From NCBI GenBank assembly GCA_039815825.1, contig JBCBYO010000009.1:41284-105283 (forward strand): 64,000 nt of DNA, in the 5' to 3' direction. Source of the stretch: JBCBDX01 sp039815825. GTDB taxonomy: Bacteria; Pseudomonadota; Alphaproteobacteria; Rhizobiales; Rhizobiaceae. Below the pieces are notes generated by a model, which had not been told where the DNA came from, ran no database searches, and saw only the letters and a program-made list of their open reading frames with translations. Both the position numbers and the translations under genes were made by a program. Positions 60,451 through 64,000 of this stretch are shown here, in pieces. How positions within the stretch are numbered: position 1 is the first letter of the stretch; each line of letters opens with the position of its first letter.

Positions 60451-61833
60451 GTATCGTACGGTCACTTTGTCAAGCTTGAAGCAGGCACAAGGCGGCTGTC
60501 ACAAGCCCATATTGATGCGCTGGCAAACCTTTTCGGCGTATCTGCTGATGCAGTCCTCGGGCGCTCTGCCAGCTTGGCCAAGTCAGCCCCTGAACGACAA
60601 TCCCTTTCGGGCAAGAAAATCCTTTTGATCATCGGCGGCGGTATCGCTGCCTACAAATGCCTTGAACTTATCCGTCGCTTGCGCGAACGAGGGGCGTCCG
60701 TTCGTTGCGTGATGAGCGAAGCCGCCAAGCAATTTGTCACGCCCATGAGCGTTGGCGCCATCTCTGGTGACACCGTCTTTTCCGACTTATGGGACCGCGA
60801 CGCAGAGCACGACATAGGCCATATCCGGCTCTCGCGCGAAGCTGACTTGCTGGTCGTTGCGCCCGCGACTGCCGACTTGATGGCCAAAATGGCCAATGGG
60901 CATGCCAACGACCTCGCATCAACCGTGCTCATGGCCACTGACAAGCCAGTTTTGATTGCGCCTGCGATGAATCCACACATGTGGAACCACCCGGCAACCC
61001 GACGCAATGAAGCGATACTTCGTGCTGACGGCATTGCATTCATTGGCCCTAACGCTGGAGAAATGGCCGAGAGTGGTGAAGCTGGATTTGGTCGCATGGC
61101 CGAACCGATGGAAATTGTCGGCGCCATCGAAAGTCAGTTGGATGAACGGCCCAAACATCTTGCAGGTAAAACAATCATCGTCACGTCGGGACCGACCCAT
61201 GAACCGATCGATCCGGTGCGCTACATCGCCAATCGCTCATCTGGCAAACAGGGCCATGCGATTGCAGAAGCGCTCGCCAATCTCGGTGCCAATGTAAAGC
61301 TGGTCTCCGGTCCAGTGGCCGTTCCCACACCTTCCAATTGCGACCTGATCTCAGTGCAAACAGCGCAGGAAATGCATGATGCCGTGCATCAGCTTCTGCC
61401 AGCCGATGCGGCGATCTTTGTTGCCGCCGTTGCGGATTATCGTCCGGCCAACGCGGCAGATGAAAAAATCAAAAAAGACAAGGGCGGCATGGACGTTGTC
61501 GCGCTCACTGAGAACCCGGACATTCTCAAATCAGTCGGAACGTTGGCCGAAGGACGTCCCAAGCTGGTTATTGGTTTCGCGGCAGAAACGCAGGATTTGG
61601 CACAAAACGCAGTGGCGAAACTCAAGCGCAAAGGGGCTGACTTTATCGTAGCCAATGATGTTTCGCCTGATAGTGGCATCGGCGGCCAGACCGGCGTCAT
61701 GGGCGGCGACCGCAATGTCGTTTCCCTGGTTTCCAAAGAGGGTATCGACCGCTGGCCCGAAATGACCAAAGTGGAAGTTGCGCGCAAGCTCACTGATGTT
61801 ATCGCACGTCAACTTTTGGAAATCACAGTCTAG
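60379..61833 (+). CDS. coaBC: CoaBC (phosphopantothenoylcysteine synthetase/decarboxylase) with N-terminal XRE helix-turn-helix
   Basis: 484 residues. Residues 5-60 are an XRE-type helix-turn-helix (LRARDNLTQEQVAAQIGVSYGHFVKLEAGTRRLS), absent from usual CoaBC of about 400 residues. From about 78 comes the flavin decarboxylase CoaC (KKILLIIGGGIAAYKCLELIRRLRERGA, active-site His in IGHIRLSREADLLVVAPATADLMAKMANG, PAMNPHMW). From about 265 comes the ligase CoaB (IVTSGPTHEPIDPVRYIANRSSGKQGHAIAEAL, AAVADYRP). It makes 4'-phosphopantetheine for coenzyme A. All enzyme motifs are intact, so the extra domain is an addition and may sense CoA-pathway state. Confidence 0.93.
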   Translation: MSNGIKALRARDNLTQEQVAAQIGVSYGHFVKLEAGTRRLSQAHIDALANLFGVSADAVLGRSASLAKSAPERQSLSGKKILLIIGGGIAAYKCLELIRRLRERGASVRCVMSEAAKQFVTPMSVGAISGDTVFSDLWDRDAEHDIGHIRLSREADLLVVAPATADLMAKMANGHANDLASTVLMATDKPVLIAPAMNPHMWNHPATRRNEAILRADGIAFIGPNAGEMAESGEAGFGRMAEPMEIVGAIESQLDERPKHLAGKTIIVTSGPTHEPIDPVRYIANRSSGKQGHAIAEALANLGANVKLVSGPVAVPTPSNCDLISVQTAQEMHDAVHQLLPADAAIFVAAVADYRPANAADEKIKKDKGGMDVVALTENPDILKSVGTLAEGRPKLVIGFAAETQDLAQNAVAKLKRKGADFIVANDVSPDSGIGGQTGVMGGDRNVVSLVSKEGIDRWPEMTKVEVARKLTDVIARQLLEITV

Positions 61834-61834
61834 T

Positions 61835-62632
61835 TCAAGCGGCGGCGATCATCGCCGCATTTGGCATGAATTCGCCGATGGCGATGTTACCGTCCTTTAT
61901 CTCCAAGAACCGGGAGGTCGCAATGCTGTTCCATTCCTGTTTCCCGTCACGAAAGGGCTCAGACGCTATGCAGTATCCATCGGCTCCGTCGAGCTTGGTC
62001 CAAAACATACTTGGCGCAAATCGATCTGTCGCATATCTGATCGCAATGAGCCGATCACCATTTGTGATGGCGCTCGTGAACCGCACCAAGGGTGTAATGC
62101 CCGCCTTTTCTGCGGTCTTTTGAACGATCATGATTGCGGTCTCAACAGCTCCAATCGGGTCGGCCTCTAACCCATTGTCTATCGCCAACCTAAAGATCAA
62201 TTCGGAATCTGTAGTCCCCTCTCGCTCGGCATAAGATCGGTCACTGAGCGCATTTTCAAGCTCTCTGCGGAATATCGGAAAATCTCCGATTTGACCGTTG
62301 TGCATGAACGCCCAAAGGCCACTGACAAATGGATGGCAATTGTCCCGGCTCAGTGAGCCAGACGTTGACGCGCGTACATGAGCAAAAAATGTTTTGCTTT
62401 TCACATGCCGGGCAATCGATGTGAGATTTGAATCGGCCCATGCTGGCAGTGTGTCCCGATAGAGCGCTGGCTCAGGTTTTTCGCCATACCAAGCCAAGCC
62501 AAAACCGTCGCCATTGACCTGTGTCTTGGCCTTGGCTGCACTTTGTGACTGCTCGACCAAGGAGTGATCAGGTGTTGCCACAACATCCTCGATGAATATT
62601 GGCTTGCCGCTATAGGCGATCCATCGGCACAT
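61835..62632 (-). CDS. Class II glutamine amidotransferase (YafJ-like)
   Basis: 265 residues from the ATG at 62632, which exposes Cys2 (MCRWIAYSGKPIFIEDV) as the N-terminal nucleophile; the longer open frame upstream covers the next gene instead. NGDGFGLAWYGEKPEPALYRD, FFAHVRASTSG, NCHPFVSGLWAFMHNGQIGDF and GTTDSELIFRLA match the GATase_4/YafJ family. It hydrolyses glutamine or gamma-glutamyl amides; partner unknown. One base separates its end from that of coaBC on the other strand. Confidence 0.92.
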   Translation of the reverse strand: MCRWIAYSGKPIFIEDVVATPDHSLVEQSQSAAKAKTQVNGDGFGLAWYGEKPEPALYRDTLPAWADSNLTSIARHVKSKTFFAHVRASTSGSLSRDNCHPFVSGLWAFMHNGQIGDFPIFRRELENALSDRSYAEREGTTDSELIFRLAIDNGLEADPIGAVETAIMIVQKTAEKAGITPLVRFTSAITNGDRLIAIRYATDRFAPSMFWTKLDGADGYCIASEPFRDGKQEWNSIATSRFLEIKDGNIAIGEFMPNAAMIAAA

Positions 62633-62636
62633 AGCG

Positions 62637-62855
62637 TCAATGTTCGCGTCGATTGTGCATCCGATGATGGAGGCGATTGATGATGTTGCCGGCGGTTTTC
62701 TCAAACAGGAAAGGAAGGATGGCATGAATGAGTGCGGCCATCGCAGCCATTGCCAGAGATCCCGCAAACCACGCAGCAAACCGTAAATGCTCAAAATAGG
62801 TCTCATCAACCGTGGATGGATGATGAGTGAATAGGCGGGCAGCTGCGTTAAACAT
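62637..62855 (-). CDS. Small membrane protein (DUF6356-like)
   Basis: 72 residues from the ATG at 62855, with AGGAG eight bases upstream. LFTHHPSTVDETYFEHLRFAAWFAGSLAMAAMAALIHAILPFLFEKTAGNIINRL is one amphipathic stretch followed by a membrane helix. This is the pattern of the DUF6356 small proteins found near amidotransferase genes. Function unknown. It is four bases upstream of the amidotransferase and shares its strand, so they form one unit. Confidence 0.78.
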   Translation of the reverse strand: MFNAAARLFTHHPSTVDETYFEHLRFAAWFAGSLAMAAMAALIHAILPFLFEKTAGNIINRLHHRMHNRREH

Positions 62856-62959
62856 GTTCGGCTCCTGTCTTTCTTGTTTCAAACGTATCATGAAGCCGTC
62901 CGTGCGTTTTCCCAAAATCTCATCTTGATGCGAAATACGTGGGATACTATTCTGAAGAA

Positions 62960-63424
62960 ATGGATATTGATGAGTATGATGTCTCAATACTGCGCGAAGT
63001 GCAGGATAATGCTGATCTGAGTGTCGACGCACTGGCAGAGCGGGTTAACATGTCCCGCAACGCTGTCTGGCGTCGGTTAAAGCTACTGCGTGAAGCTGGT
63101 ATTATTCGCAAATCAGTGTCGCTCGTCGAAGCTGAACGGGTGGGAAGCGGTCTTACAGCATTGGTTTTCATCCGCACCACAAATCACGAACCCGGTTGGC
63201 TGGATGCTTTTGACCGTGCGGTGCGAACCTTGCCGCAAATTGTAGAAGCGCTTCGTATGTCCGGTGACCTTGATTACATGCTCAAGGTAAGGGTGCGTGA
63301 CGTGAAAGCCTATGACGCCTTTTATCAGCGTCTGATCCGTTTGGTGCCGCTCGCAGATGTTTCCGCATCTTTCGTCATGGAAGCGATGAAGGAGACCACT
63401 GCAGTACCACTGGATTCGGTCTGA
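62960..63424 (+). CDS. Lrp/AsnC-family transcriptional regulator
   Basis: 154 residues from the ATG at 62960 (a GTG at 62939 is in frame but has no better site). The N-terminal helix-turn-helix reads VSILREVQDNADLSVDALAERVNMSRNAVWRRLKLLREAGIIRK. The RAM ligand-binding domain follows (GLTALVFIRTTNHEPGWLDAF, MSGDLDYMLKVRVRDVKAYDAFYQRLIRLVPLADVSASFVMEAMKETTAVPL). Typical octameric amino-acid-responsive regulator. It is divergent from the small membrane protein and amidotransferase, its likely targets. Confidence 0.93.
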   Translation: MDIDEYDVSILREVQDNADLSVDALAERVNMSRNAVWRRLKLLREAGIIRKSVSLVEAERVGSGLTALVFIRTTNHEPGWLDAFDRAVRTLPQIVEALRMSGDLDYMLKVRVRDVKAYDAFYQRLIRLVPLADVSASFVMEAMKETTAVPLDSV

Positions 63425-63519
63425 GATCAGATACTGAACAATCCGTTCAACCTGTCGCCATTTTATAAACGGAAAATCTGCTCTATTTGCTCATCCAACA
63501 ACAGTTGGAGAGCTTTGAA

Positions 63520-64000
63520 ATGTCTATCCGCCCAGTCAAACAAATTTCCGGCACGCAGCCCACGATGGAGGGCGCCGGTGTACATCTGCATCGTGTATTC
63601 GGCTTTGGCGACCCAACATTGACCGACCCGTTTTTGATGATGGATGATTTTCGCAATGATGATCCAGCCGCCTACAAAAACGGATTCCCTTGGCATCCGC
63701 ACCGCGGGATTGAGACAATTACCTATGTCTTGGCCGGTTCGGTGGATCACGCCGATTCACTGGGTAATGCCGGTTCGCTCGGCCCAGGTTCTGTGCAATG
63801 GATGACCGCTGGTTCCGGCATTCTCCACCAAGAGATGCCCAAGGGCGATACCTTTGGCCGGATGCATGGTTTTCAACTCTGGGCCAATTTGCCGTCGTCG
63901 GAGAAAATGACGACGCCGCGCTACCAGGACATTGCCGGCAAGGATATTGAGGAAATTGTCGAAGATGACGGGACCCGCGTACGCGTCATCACCGGCGACT
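63520..64000 (+). CDS. Pirin-family protein (5' part; cut by window edge)
   Basis: 160 codons visible. GGAG lies ten bases before the ATG at 63520. The pirin cupin core is clear: DPFLMMDDFRNDDPAAYKNGFPWHPHRGIETITYVLAGSVDH has the metal ligands HPHRG and the Glu of ETITYVL, and GSVQWMTAGSGILHQEMP brings the next His. Pirins are iron cupins with quercetinase or regulatory roles. The C-terminal cupin domain lies beyond the right edge. Confidence 0.95.
   Translation, partial: MSIRPVKQISGTQPTMEGAGVHLHRVFGFGDPTLTDPFLMMDDFRNDDPAAYKNGFPWHPHRGIETITYVLAGSVDHADSLGNAGSLGPGSVQWMTAGSGILHQEMPKGDTFGRMHGFQLWANLPSSEKMTTPRYQDIAGKDIEEIVEDDGTRVRVITGD

Noticed and set aside
63435..63449. Inverted repeat TGAAC-N5-GTTCA before the pirin gene
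   Set aside because: Only five base pairs and a single copy; too weak to call an operator.
1..64000. CRISPR array, rRNA or riboswitch
   Set aside because: No regularly spaced identical repeats, no rRNA sequence and no aptamer core that I could recognise was seen on either strand.

Overview
The window looks like chromosome of a marine-type alphaproteobacterium, probably in the Hyphomicrobiales/Rhodobacteraceae range. Evidence: the ubiE-ubiB-coaBC block, an imelysin/DUF1111/DUF1513 iron cluster with a RirA-like (TGA-N9-TCA) box, BMP-type nucleoside ABC transport, many Tat and Sec secreted proteins, and intergenic GTCCGC-type repeats. Genus-level placement is inference.

Layout. 0-2.2 kb: a BMP-family binding protein cut by the window edge, msrA, a small membrane protein and a tRNA-Ser(GGA). 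2.6-7.3 kb: four minus-strand genes (two secreted proteins, a Tat-exported metallo-beta-lactamase-fold hydrolase, an AIF-like flavoprotein) divergent from a MarR regulator with palindromic operators. 7.7-13.1 kb: a compact operon with a P-loop NTPase, a membrane protein shaped like an ABC exporter but with a dead ATPase domain, an acidic-sensor histidine kinase and an OmpR-type regulator. An Asp-rich EF-hand protein lies upstream. The operon and the EF-hand gene share the same 11-bp-spaced direct-repeat site, so this is my main candidate for an undescribed system. 13.4-21.8 kb: an accessory, decaying region with a frameshifted HNH nuclease, a frameshifted GNAT, an integrase remnant, a SnoaL pseudogene, a quinone oxidoreductase, an AraC regulator whose 3' end is duplicated 840 bp away, a serine hydrolase and an intact tyrosine recombinase.

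22.0-30.5 kb: an eight-gene LacI-controlled sugar operon (binding protein, two permeases, ATPase, GH32-like hydrolase, two dehydrogenases) behind two fused palindromic operators. 30.5-37.4 kb: repeats, then an iron-linked imelysin cluster with a divergent unknown secreted protein and a di-heme cytochrome. 37.4-47.6 kb: a large PhoX/DUF839-like secreted protein, a hydantoinase/VOC/DapA-like trio, an ABM-domain membrane protein, a HupE-like/DUF4198 divergent pair, an SLC13-type transporter and slyX.

47.8-57.9 kb: nucleoside uptake and salvage (ABC ATPase, odd secreted protein, two permeases, cytidine deaminase, purine nucleoside phosphorylase, deoC, deoA, then upp and add on the other strand). 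The BMP protein at the window start is the type of binding protein this transporter needs but its operon lacks. 58.0-64.0 kb: ubiE, ubiB, a coaBC with an N-terminal helix-turn-helix, a class II glutamine amidotransferase, a small membrane protein, an Lrp-type regulator and a partial pirin.
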